Assembly (NCBI GenBank): GCA_018402135.1
Contig: JAGYJF010000003.1
Location: forward strand, 62,001 to 126,000
Reading direction: 5' to 3'
From: Flavobacteriaceae bacterium
GTDB lineage: Bacteria > Bacteroidota > Bacteroidia > Flavobacteriales > Flavobacteriaceae
DNA: 64,000 nucleotides
This document shows, in pieces, positions 9,162 through 16,796 of this stretch. The first letter of the stretch is position 1. Each line of letters opens with the position of its first letter. The notes below the pieces were generated by a model. The model was not told the origin of the DNA. It saw only the letters and a list, made by a program, of their open reading frames with translations, and made no database searches. A program made the position numbers and the translations under genes.

Positions 9162-10475
9162 ATGGAATTAAAAGACAAACTTCTCGCCTCATTTATGGCC
9201 TTTGAATCTAGTGTAGACATCGATTCAAACGTACATGATTTAAGAGTAGAAGCAATAAAAAAGTTTGAAGATGATGGATTTCCTACCAAAAAACTGGAAG
9301 CCTGGAAATACACATCACTCTACAGTGTGTTAAAGCACGATTACAGTGTTTTCCCAAAAGGAGAACCAAGACTTGAGTACGCCGATATAAAACAGTATTT
9401 TATTCACGATATTGACAGTTATAAAATTGTTTTTGTAGACGGTAAATATTCGTCTTATTTGTCGCAAACCACACATGATGGTATTGATGTTTGCCTCATG
9501 TCAGCAGCTCTAAACAAACCCAAATACCGAATGGTAATTGACAAGTATTTTAATAAAGCTGCCAGAAACGAAGGTCTTTCAGCCTTAAATACAGCATTTT
9601 CTCAAGAAGGTGCCTACATTCATATCCCAAAAAATAAGGTAGTTGAAAAACCAATTCAAATTTTACATTTCGCAACAGGTACTGAAACTGGTTTAATGTT
9701 GCAGCCGAGAAATTTGATTATAGTAGACGAAAATTCGCATTTGGAGATTATTGAACGTCACCAAAGTCTAACAGACAATCCAGTTCTAACCAACTGTGTT
9801 ACTGAAATTTTCACTAACAAACGCGCCATTATTGATTATTACAAGGTTCAAAACGACAAGCAAACGGCTTCGTTGATTGATAACACCTATATCAACCAAA
9901 AACAAGAAAGCGTTGCTTCGGTGCATACATTTTCATTTGGAGGTAAATTAACCAGAAATAATCTAAACTTTTACCAGAACGGCCAACGTATTAATTCCAA
10001 TCTAAAAGGCGTTACTATTATTGGTGAAAAACAACATGTAGATCACAATACCTTGGTCCATCATATAGAACCAAATTGCGAAAGCCATCAAGACTATAAA
10101 AGCATCATCGGCGACAGTGCTATTGGTGTATTTAACGGTAAAATTGTGGTTGAAAAAGAAGCGCAAAAAACAAACGCCTTTCAAGCAAATAACAATTTAT
10201 TGGTTAGTGATAAAGCTACCATGAACACGAAACCACAACTTGAGATTTTTGCCGATGATGTAAAATGTTCACATGGTTGCACCATTGGACAGCTAGACGA
10301 AAGTGCTATGTTTTATCTGCAATCGCGCGGTATTCCGAAAAAAGAAGCACGCGCACTTCTAATGTATGCTTTTAGCAACGATATTTTAAGTTCGGTTAAA
10401 ATCCCTGAAGTCAAACAACGCATCACAAAACTCATCGCCCAAAAACTAAACGTAAATCTTGGATTTGACTTGTAA
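9162..10475 (+). CDS. sufD: Fe-S cluster assembly protein SufD
   Basis: SufD pairs with SufB in the SufBC2D scaffold and is needed for iron acquisition. The 437 residues have the family's features: an N-terminal helical region with FPTKKLEAWKYTSL, the central beta-helix (VDHNTLVHHIEPNCESHQDYK) and the C-terminal KCSHGCTIGQLDESAMFYLQ and SRGIPKKEARALL blocks. Its stop overlaps the sufS start by one base (TAATG), which favours translational coupling. Confidence 0.96.
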   Translation: MELKDKLLASFMAFESSVDIDSNVHDLRVEAIKKFEDDGFPTKKLEAWKYTSLYSVLKHDYSVFPKGEPRLEYADIKQYFIHDIDSYKIVFVDGKYSSYLSQTTHDGIDVCLMSAALNKPKYRMVIDKYFNKAARNEGLSALNTAFSQEGAYIHIPKNKVVEKPIQILHFATGTETGLMLQPRNLIIVDENSHLEIIERHQSLTDNPVLTNCVTEIFTNKRAIIDYYKVQNDKQTASLIDNTYINQKQESVASVHTFSFGGKLTRNNLNFYQNGQRINSNLKGVTIIGEKQHVDHNTLVHHIEPNCESHQDYKSIIGDSAIGVFNGKIVVEKEAQKTNAFQANNNLLVSDKATMNTKPQLEIFADDVKCSHGCTIGQLDESAMFYLQSRGIPKKEARALLMYAFSNDILSSVKIPEVKQRITKLIAQKLNVNLGFDL

Positions 10476-11716
10476 TGCAAACACAAACTTCAACATATAG
10501 TAACTTCAATATTAAATCTATAAGAAATGATTTTCCTATTTTATCTCGCGAGGTCAATGGAAAGCCATTAATATATTTCGATAATGCTGCTACTTCGCAA
10601 ACCCCGCAAGTAGTAATTGATGCTATTGTTGACTATTATCAACATTACAATGCCAATATTCATCGTGGGGTACATACTTTAAGTCAAGAAGCAACTGAAG
10701 CTTATGAAGCTTCAAGACGAAAAATTCAACATCATTTCAATGCCAAACATCCTCACGAAATTATTTTCACGTCCGGAACTACACATGGTATTAATATGAT
10801 AGCCAGCAGCTTCACTTCTTTAATTAATAAAGGTGAGGTTATTTTGGTTTCAGCTGTCGAGCATCACAGCAATATCGTACCATGGCAAATGCTTTGCGAA
10901 CGCACTGGGGCTATTTTAGAGGTTATTCCTATGAATACTGATGGAGAATTAATTCTTTCTGAATTTGAAGAACTTCTTAAAAAACAACCCAAATTAGTTG
11001 CAGTTACACATATTTCGAATGCCTTGGGCAGTATTATTCCTATCAAATATATTATTGCAAAAAGTCATGAAGTTGGCGCAGCAGTATTAATTGATGGCGC
11101 GCAAGCCTGTCCACATTTAAAACCAGACGTTCAGGACTTAGATGCCGATTTTTACGTTTGTGGCGCTCATAAGATATGTGGTCCAACCGGCATTGGAATG
11201 CTCTATGGTAAAGAAGAATGGCTCAATAAATTACCGCCATATCAAGGTGGAGGTGAAATGATTGCAGAAGTTACTTTTGAAAAAACTACGTACGCGGGCT
11301 TGCCGCATAAATTTGAGGCAGGTACTCCAAATATTTCAGGAGGCATTGCTTTTGGAATGGCGTTAGATTATATGAATAGTATTGGCTTTGAAAACATTGC
11401 TAAATACGAACAGGAATTACTAGTTTACGCCACCAAAAAACTATTAAGCATTGATGGTTTAAAAATTTACGGAACGGCAAAAAATAAAACTTCCGTTATA
11501 TCATTTAATGTAGGCGACATTCATCCATACGATATTGGAACTATTTTAGATAAACTTGGTATTGCAGTCCGTACTGGTCATCACTGCACACAACCCATAA
11601 TGGACTTTTATAACATTCCAGGTACGGTACGCGCATCATTCTCGTTTTACAACACCAAAGAAGAAATAGATGTTTTTGTTGAAGCTCTTAAACGGGCTGT
11701 GGCAATGCTTTCGTAG
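10475..11716 (+). CDS. sufS: Cysteine desulfurase SufS
   Basis: Pyridoxal-phosphate enzyme that takes sulfur from cysteine and passes it to SufE. The 413 residues include the PLP Lys233 in GAHKICGPTG, His130 in VEHHSN, and the persulfide-forming Cys371 in RTGHHCTQP. The RxGxHC form with a short loop identifies the type II (SufS) class. It is the last SUF core gene of the first operon; its partner sufE lies 1.2 kb downstream behind a separate promoter. Confidence 0.97.
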   Translation: MQTQTSTYSNFNIKSIRNDFPILSREVNGKPLIYFDNAATSQTPQVVIDAIVDYYQHYNANIHRGVHTLSQEATEAYEASRRKIQHHFNAKHPHEIIFTSGTTHGINMIASSFTSLINKGEVILVSAVEHHSNIVPWQMLCERTGAILEVIPMNTDGELILSEFEELLKKQPKLVAVTHISNALGSIIPIKYIIAKSHEVGAAVLIDGAQACPHLKPDVQDLDADFYVCGAHKICGPTGIGMLYGKEEWLNKLPPYQGGGEMIAEVTFEKTTYAGLPHKFEAGTPNISGGIAFGMALDYMNSIGFENIAKYEQELLVYATKKLLSIDGLKIYGTAKNKTSVISFNVGDIHPYDIGTILDKLGIAVRTGHHCTQPIMDFYNIPGTVRASFSFYNTKEEIDVFVEALKRAVAMLS

Positions 11717-11763
11717 CTCTTAATTTCATTTTTAAGTAATCGCTCTTTTTCGGTTGCTTATTG

Positions 11764-11771
11764 TATTTTTG
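11764..11771 (+). promoter_or_regulatory. Putative -7 element before the DUF4377/META lipoprotein gene
   Basis: TATTTTTG matches TAnnTTTG exactly and lies 22 bases before the start codon. It suggests this gene can be transcribed separately from sufS. No clear -33 element. Confidence 0.4.
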
Positions 11772-11793
11772 TATATCACTTAAATAAAAAATC

Positions 11794-12447
11794 ATGAAAC
11801 TATACCGTGTCTCTTTTTGTCTGCTTTTTTTATTTCTATCTTGTAACAAGGATGTTAATGAAACCATATACGTAAGTGGCAAGACGATTACCTGCACTGG
11901 TGTGATTCAACAACAATGTCTTCAAATTAAATACAGTTTAGAAGAAGACTATATCAATTTTTACGATGACATTGAAGGATTCCAACATGATAAAAGGACC
12001 GATTATATCATAAAAGTGAAACGCACAGACGTTAAAAATCCACCAGCCGATGCTTCTAACTATAAATACAGCCTTGTTGAAATATTAGAGAAAAAACCGA
12101 CACCGATAGCACTAGAAGATGGTTCTTGGCTTGTGGCAGGAATTGTTGATTTTAAAGGCGATTTTAAACGCGATCCGCTATTGAGTTTGTCTTCCGAGTT
12201 AAATCAAGTTAGTGGCAGTACAGGTTGCAATCGTTTTTTTGGCAAAGTCATTACCGACAAGAATAAACTGTCTTTTCAAAATATCGGATTAACGAAAATG
12301 GCATGCGATGATAATGGTTTAGAAGTCCAAATGCTAGCTGTTTTGAATAAAACTGCTTCCTATAAAATAGCAGAAAACGTATTATTGCTTGAAGACGCCG
12401 ATGGAAATGTAATTTTAAAGGCCTCAAATATTGAACGAAAAGAATAA
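11794..12447 (+). CDS. DUF4377 plus META-domain lipoprotein
   Basis: A 217-residue envelope protein. The signal peptide ends in FLFLSC (Cys17), a lipobox. Residues about 27-105 resemble DUF4377 (CTGVIQQQCLQIKY then a YIIKVKRT strand), and residues about 108-210 are a META/HslJ domain (SWLVAGI, SGSTGCNRFFGK, GLTKMACDD). META-domain proteins such as HslJ are linked to heat-induced envelope stress, but the biochemical role is not known. It sits between sufS and sufE with its own promoter-like box, so the placement may be incidental. Confidence 0.8.
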   Translation: MKLYRVSFCLLFLFLSCNKDVNETIYVSGKTITCTGVIQQQCLQIKYSLEEDYINFYDDIEGFQHDKRTDYIIKVKRTDVKNPPADASNYKYSLVEILEKKPTPIALEDGSWLVAGIVDFKGDFKRDPLLSLSSELNQVSGSTGCNRFFGKVITDKNKLSFQNIGLTKMACDDNGLEVQMLAVLNKTASYKIAENVLLLEDADGNVILKASNIERKE

Positions 12448-12456
12448 ACTAATTCA

Positions 12457-12918
12457 ATGAAAATTATACTAAGCATAATATTAATCCTCATCAGCACAAA
12501 AGATTGCAAACAGAACAGTGCACACTCAAAGTCTTCTAGCGATGCAATTTCTAAAGATTTAAAAATTAATTATGAAGCTTTTTCACGGGGTTATTTTAAG
12601 TCCATTTCATTTGAAAATTCTAAACTCATTTTCTCTAATGATATCAACAGGGAAAAAATTGACACACTTGCTATCAGTCAAAACGAATGGAATGAATTGG
12701 TCACAATCGTCAATCTGATTGATGTAAAATCTTTAGAAAATTTAAAAGCACCAACCGATAAGCGGCTTTATGATGCCGCGCCACATTGCACATTAAGCGT
12801 AACCACCGAAAAACTAACATATACAACACCATCATTTGATGAAGGTTTTCCGCCACAGGAAATAAAATCTCTAGTAAATAAGATGTTAAGCATTCACGAA
12901 AACCATTTGGAGCACTAA
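12457..12918 (+). CDS. Hypothetical protein with N-terminal export signal
   Basis: A 153-residue protein I do not recognise. It begins with a hydrophobic segment (MKIILSIILILIS) followed by TKDCKQN; the Cys could be lipidated, but Asp before it is atypical for a lipobox. The rest is soluble, with no repeats. It starts nine bases after the META lipoprotein gene, so the two are probably co-transcribed and both act in the envelope. Confidence 0.7.
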   Translation: MKIILSIILILISTKDCKQNSAHSKSSSDAISKDLKINYEAFSRGYFKSISFENSKLIFSNDINREKIDTLAISQNEWNELVTIVNLIDVKSLENLKAPTDKRLYDAAPHCTLSVTTEKLTYTTPSFDEGFPPQEIKSLVNKMLSIHENHLEH

Positions 12919-12935
12919 GATATATTGTAACTTTG
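12906..12935 (+). promoter_or_regulatory. Putative promoter of the sufE-sufT-DUF2480 operon
   Basis: TTTG at 12906-12909, an 18-base spacer, then an exact TAACTTTG at 12928-12935. It starts inside the end of the preceding hypothetical gene and lies 14 bases before the sufE start. Confidence 0.55.
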
Positions 12936-12949
12936 CAAAAATATCAACT

Positions 12950-13372
12950 ATGACTATTGAAAGTATACAAAATGAAATTATAGATGAGTTCTCAATGTTT
13001 GACGATTGGATGCAGCGCTATGAATATATGATAGAGCTCGGCAAGTCCCTTCCGTTAATTCAGGAAAAATACAAAACTGACGATAACATTATCAAAGGAT
13101 GCCAAAGTAAGGTTTGGGTGCATGCCGAAATGAACGACGACAAACTAGTTTTCACCGCCGATAGCGATGCCATAATTACCAAAGGCATCATTGCCATTTT
13201 AATTCGTGCATTTTCAAATCACCATCCATCCGAAATCATTGATGCCAATACCAACTTTATTGACGAAATTGGCTTAAAAGAGCATTTATCGCCAACACGC
13301 GCCAACGGATTGGTAAGTATGATAAAGCAACTAAAACTATATGCCATTGCATATCAAACACAAATTAATTAA
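12950..13372 (+). CDS. sufE: Cysteine desulfuration protein SufE
   Basis: SufE accepts the persulfide sulfur from SufS and delivers it to SufB. The 140 residues carry the sulfur-acceptor Cys51 in IKGCQSKVW, at the same position as in the E. coli protein, followed by the typical beta strand (VWVHAEM). It has its own promoter and is followed two bases later by the sufT-like gene, so Fe-S assembly here is divided into two transcription units. Confidence 0.95.
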   Translation: MTIESIQNEIIDEFSMFDDWMQRYEYMIELGKSLPLIQEKYKTDDNIIKGCQSKVWVHAEMNDDKLVFTADSDAIITKGIIAILIRAFSNHHPSEIIDANTNFIDEIGLKEHLSPTRANGLVSMIKQLKLYAIAYQTQIN

Positions 13373-13374
13373 TC

Positions 13375-13701
13375 ATGAGTGAAACAGCAATAGATACCAA
13401 CGCATTAGGAGAAAAAATAGTAAAAGTTTTAAAAACTATTTATGACCCTGAAATCCCTGTAGATATTTACGAATTAGGATTAATTTACGACGTATTTGTA
13501 AATGAAGACTACGACGTAAAAATACTAATGACCTTAACATCACCAAATTGTCCAGTTGCCGAAACCTTACCATTGGAAGTTGAAGAAAAAGTAAAATCTA
13601 TCAACGAGGTAAAATCTTCAGAAGTTGAAATTACATTCGATCCGCCTTGGTCGCAAGATTTGATGAGTGAAGAAGCAAAATTAGAATTGGGCATGCTGTA
13701 A
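13375..13701 (+). CDS. sufT: SufT-like DUF59 (MIP18 family) Fe-S maturation protein
   Basis: A 108-residue MIP18/DUF59 protein. It has the family's IYDPEIPVDIYELGLIYDV block, the conserved Cys59 in TSPNCPVAETLP and a C-terminal FDPPWSQDLMSEEAK. In other bacteria SufT supports Fe-S protein maturation under high demand; related proteins act in cytosolic cluster delivery. The position, two bases after sufE and four before the DUF2480 gene, supports the same role here. The symbol rests on family plus context. Confidence 0.85.
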   Translation: MSETAIDTNALGEKIVKVLKTIYDPEIPVDIYELGLIYDVFVNEDYDVKILMTLTSPNCPVAETLPLEVEEKVKSINEVKSSEVEITFDPPWSQDLMSEEAKLELGML

Positions 13702-13705
13702 TATT

Positions 13706-14212
13706 ATGGCTGAAGAAATAATAAATAGAATTGCCAGTAGCAAACTAAAAGTAGTTGATTTAGAAGAATTTTATCCTAAAGGTCAACGTATTTTAATCGA
13801 TTTAAAATCATGGCTACACGAAGAATTTGTGCTCAAGGAAAAAGAATTTAGATTGGCCGTCGCAAATCACGATTGGTCAAAATATCAAGATTGTTTTGTA
13901 GCCTTGCATTGCTCCAACGATGCTATTATTCCGGATTGGGCTTTCATGCTTATCTCAGTTCATTTACAACCCCATGCCAAACAAACGATTGTTGGAAATC
14001 TGGAACAACTGGAAACCTCTTTATATCAAGACCTTATTAAAACATTAGACGTTTCAGAGTTCGAAAACGTACCTGTCATCATCAAAGGCTGCTCTAAAAA
14101 ACCTGTTCCATTAAGTGCTTACATTATGCTGTCACAACAACTAATACCTGTTGCAAAGTCCATTATGTACGGCGAAGCATGTTCGGCGGTGCCATTATTC
14201 AAAAGAAAATAA
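13706..14212 (+). CDS. DUF2480 family protein with four cysteines
   Basis: A 168-residue protein of a Bacteroidetes family without a known function. Four cysteines stand out: Cys63 and Cys69 (QDCFVALHCS), Cys129 (IKGCSKKP) and Cys159 (YGEACSAVPLF). This number would suit a metal or Fe-S site, although that is inference. It lacks a signal peptide, so it is probably cytosolic. It begins four bases after the sufT-like gene and ends the sufE operon, which argues for a role in Fe-S metabolism. Confidence 0.82.
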   Translation: MAEEIINRIASSKLKVVDLEEFYPKGQRILIDLKSWLHEEFVLKEKEFRLAVANHDWSKYQDCFVALHCSNDAIIPDWAFMLISVHLQPHAKQTIVGNLEQLETSLYQDLIKTLDVSEFENVPVIIKGCSKKPVPLSAYIMLSQQLIPVAKSIMYGEACSAVPLFKRK

Positions 14213-14220
14213 AATAAAAA

Positions 14221-14250
14221 TTGGTTTTTTTCAAACTTATAGTATTTTTG
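14221..14250 (+). promoter_or_regulatory. Putative promoter of the DUF3078 gene
   Basis: TTG at 14221-14223, a 19-base spacer and an exact TATTTTTG at 14243-14250: one of the best matches to the Bacteroidetes promoter in this window. Confidence 0.6.
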
Positions 14251-14280
14251 CCAAATATTTGACATTAAACTTGATAAACC

Positions 14281-15204
14281 ATGAAAAAACTTATTTTATT
14301 GATGACTTTTGCTTGTTTTAGCATGAGTTATGCCCAAACTTTAGATGAATTAAAAGCACTTCAACAAGAAAAAAAGGATTCTGTTGCGGCCATCCAAACG
14401 AGAGTAGATGCTATTCAGGCGCAAATAGATGCTATGCCAGGTTGGCGCATTGGTGCTTTTGGAACTATTGGCGGCAGCATTTCAGAATTTAGCAATTGGT
14501 ACGCCCAAGGAACTCCTAATAATGCATCGGGTAATATTGGATTTACCTTTAATGCTTACGCTAATTTAATTGAAGATAAATTTTTCTGGAGAAATGCCAT
14601 GACTACCAATTTAAACTGGGTAAAACTAGATGATAAGGATAATCCAAACGACAGTGGTAGCTTTGAACCAACCACAGATGTTTTCAATATCACTTCATTA
14701 TATGGTAGAAACATTACAAGTAAGATTGCGGCTTCTGCTTTGATGGAATATCGTACCACCATATTAAATAATTTTAATGATCCTGGTTATTTAGACCTAG
14801 GTGTTGGTTTTACTTGGACGCCAATCGACAATTTAATTGTGGTGGTTCATCCTTTAAACTACAATTTTGTTTTCAGCAATTCAGGTGATATTTTCGAATC
14901 GTCGTTGGGTGCTAAAATAATGGCAGATTATACAAGATCGATTGGTGCGGTGAATTTTAAAACTAACTTATCCATGTTTCAGAGTTATAAAAGCGCTGAT
15001 CTTTCAAACTTAACCTGGACCAATTCATTTTCATATACATTATGGAAAAATTTTGGGGTCGGTTTTGATTTCGGTTTGAGAGATAGTAAACAAGAAGCCT
15101 TGAACTATGAAATAAATGTGTTAGAGAACGCCAACGCAACTTTTGATAATATTGATAACGATCTTCAAACCTTTTGGACTTTGGGTTTGAGCTACAAGTT
15201 TTAA
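14281..15204 (+). CDS. DUF3078 outer-membrane beta-barrel protein
   Basis: A 307-residue protein with a signal peptide cut near Ala-Gln (MSYAQ). A short coiled region (residues 20-50, LDELKALQQEKKD) is followed by alternating aromatic beta strands (RIGAFGTIGGSISEFSNWYAQG, NLNWVKLDD, FWTLGLSYKF) and a C-terminal Phe, all typical of an outer-membrane barrel. DUF3078 proteins are common in Bacteroidetes and have no known cargo. It follows the sufE operon but has its own strong promoter and ends at a bidirectional terminator. Confidence 0.85.
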   Translation: MKKLILLMTFACFSMSYAQTLDELKALQQEKKDSVAAIQTRVDAIQAQIDAMPGWRIGAFGTIGGSISEFSNWYAQGTPNNASGNIGFTFNAYANLIEDKFFWRNAMTTNLNWVKLDDKDNPNDSGSFEPTTDVFNITSLYGRNITSKIAASALMEYRTTILNNFNDPGYLDLGVGFTWTPIDNLIVVVHPLNYNFVFSNSGDIFESSLGAKIMADYTRSIGAVNFKTNLSMFQSYKSADLSNLTWTNSFSYTLWKNFGVGFDFGLRDSKQEALNYEINVLENANATFDNIDNDLQTFWTLGLSYKF

Positions 15205-15220
15205 AACTAAGCATAACATA

Positions 15221-15247
15221 AAAAAAGCCTCAAATGAGGCTTTTTTT
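15221..15247. terminator. Bidirectional intrinsic terminator between the DUF3078 gene and hflX
   Basis: Eleven-base perfect arms, AAAAAAGCCTC and GAGGCTTTTTT, around an AAAT loop. A/T runs on both sides let it serve both convergent genes. It overlaps the hflX stop codon. Confidence 0.85.
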
Positions 15248-16460
15248 ATACATCAATCTCTTCAATATCTGGATATAAAAAACTGTTATATGGAAATCGT
15301 TGCACATGAATGGCGCGTACTTCATCATAAATACGTTTTCTAAATTCTTCCAGGTTTTCTTTGTTTAAAGCGGAAATGAATAAAGCATTATTCTCCGTAC
15401 GATTCATCCATGTTTTTTGCCACTCTTTTAAACTGTAGTGTGCAGTTGTTCTTTCAATTTGTAAATCCTCAGGATTGTAATTCTCTGGTTGATAAGCATC
15501 TATTTTATTAAAAACCATAATAGTTGGTTTATCTTTGCTGTCAATTTCAGATAAGATTTTATTAACAGAATCGATATGCTCTTCAAAATTGGAGTGTGAA
15601 ATATCAACCACATGAAGCAACAAATCTGCTTCTCTTACTTCATCTAAGGTGCTTTTAAAAGATTCTATAAGTTGTGTTGGCAATTTTCTTATAAACCCAA
15701 CGGTATCGCTCACTAAAAAAGGTAAGTTTCCAATAACGACCTTTCGGACTGTAGTATCTAGCGTGGCAAATAATTTGTTTTCAGCAAATACATCACTCTT
15801 ACTTATGACGTTCATTAAAGTTGATTTACCCACGTTGGTATAACCAACCAAAGCTACTCTAACTAACTGCCCGCGATTGCCACGTTGCACGGCCATTTGC
15901 TTGTCGATGGTTTTTATTTTTTCTTTTAGGAGTGCAATTTTATCTCTAACAATTCGTCTATCCGTTTCAATTTCTGTTTCTCCTGGACCACGCATACCTA
16001 TACCACCTTTTTGTCGCTCAAGGTGTGTCCACATTCCTTTTAGTCGTGGTAATAAATATTCGCATTGGGCGAGTTCAACTTGTGTACGTGCATAACTGGT
16101 TTGAGCTCGTTGTGCGAAAATGTCTAAAATTAAATTGGTTCGGTCTAAAATTTTGCAGTTTAGAATTTTACTAATGTTGCGTTCTTGGGCAGGCGATAAC
16201 TCGTCATCGAAAATAACGGTACCAATTTCATTATCGATAACGAATTGCTTAACCTCTTCCATTTTGCCAGTTCCTATAAAAGTTTTAGGATTCGGCATAT
16301 CCATTTTTTGAACGTATCTTTTTATCACTTCTCCACCAGCCGTGAAGGTTAAAAATTCCAATTCGTCTAGATATTCTTTAGACTTAGCTTCGTCTTGTAT
16401 TTGATTTATAATACCAACCAAAACCACTTTTTCTAAAGTGATGTCTTTCTTTTCTAACAT
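15246..16460 (-). CDS. hflX: GTPase HflX
   Basis: Ribosome-associated GTPase that splits stalled or stressed 70S ribosomes. The 404 residues include the N-terminal HflX domain (KTFIGTGKMEEVKQF, FDDELSPAQERN), the linker GGIGMRGPGETEIETDRR, and the G domain with G1 GYTNVGKST near residue 207, DTVGFIRKLP and NKID. The last residues overlap the terminator shared with the DUF3078 gene. An exact -7 box lies just upstream. Confidence 0.95.
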   Translation of the reverse strand: MLEKKDITLEKVVLVGIINQIQDEAKSKEYLDELEFLTFTAGGEVIKRYVQKMDMPNPKTFIGTGKMEEVKQFVIDNEIGTVIFDDELSPAQERNISKILNCKILDRTNLILDIFAQRAQTSYARTQVELAQCEYLLPRLKGMWTHLERQKGGIGMRGPGETEIETDRRIVRDKIALLKEKIKTIDKQMAVQRGNRGQLVRVALVGYTNVGKSTLMNVISKSDVFAENKLFATLDTTVRKVVIGNLPFLVSDTVGFIRKLPTQLIESFKSTLDEVREADLLLHVVDISHSNFEEHIDSVNKILSEIDSKDKPTIMVFNKIDAYQPENYNPEDLQIERTTAHYSLKEWQKTWMNRTENNALFISALNKENLEEFRKRIYDEVRAIHVQRFPYNSFLYPDIEEIDV

Positions 16461-16476
16461 AGAAATAATTAAAGCT

Positions 16477-16484
16477 CAAAGTTA
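16477..16484 (-). promoter_or_regulatory. Putative -7 element for hflX
   Basis: The minus strand reads TAACTTTG, an exact TAnnTTTG match, 17 bases before the hflX start codon. No clear -33 match. Confidence 0.45.
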
Positions 16485-16796
16485 CGCATTTAGTAGTTAT
16501 TAAAAAGAGACTATTTATATCCTTTTTATCGGCAAATGGTTCTTTTGACGATTGTAAAAAGTAAATTTTGTAGGTCTATTTTTATATAACCGCCTTTAGT
16601 CGATAATTCCTGTATTTTATCTATTATAACACTGTTAACATAGCGTTAATTATCATTTTTTTTATCTTCGGAACTCTTTAAGAACTAACCGAAATTGTCT
16701 TACTTTTATTAATATTTTTTCGATCAAGTTTTTAAGGATGCTAAACTGCTTGTTCTTAATAATTAAGCATTCTACAAACTAAACTATTTATATCAA
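16485..16796. other. AT-rich intergenic region upstream of the T9SS adhesin gene
   Basis: About 310 bases without a convincing gene. It must hold the promoter for the 5-kb adhesin gene, but I find only near matches to TAnnTTTG: TAAATTTTG, with one extra base, near 16561, and TATCTTCG near 16662. No long repeat or strong hairpin is visible. Confidence 0.5.
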
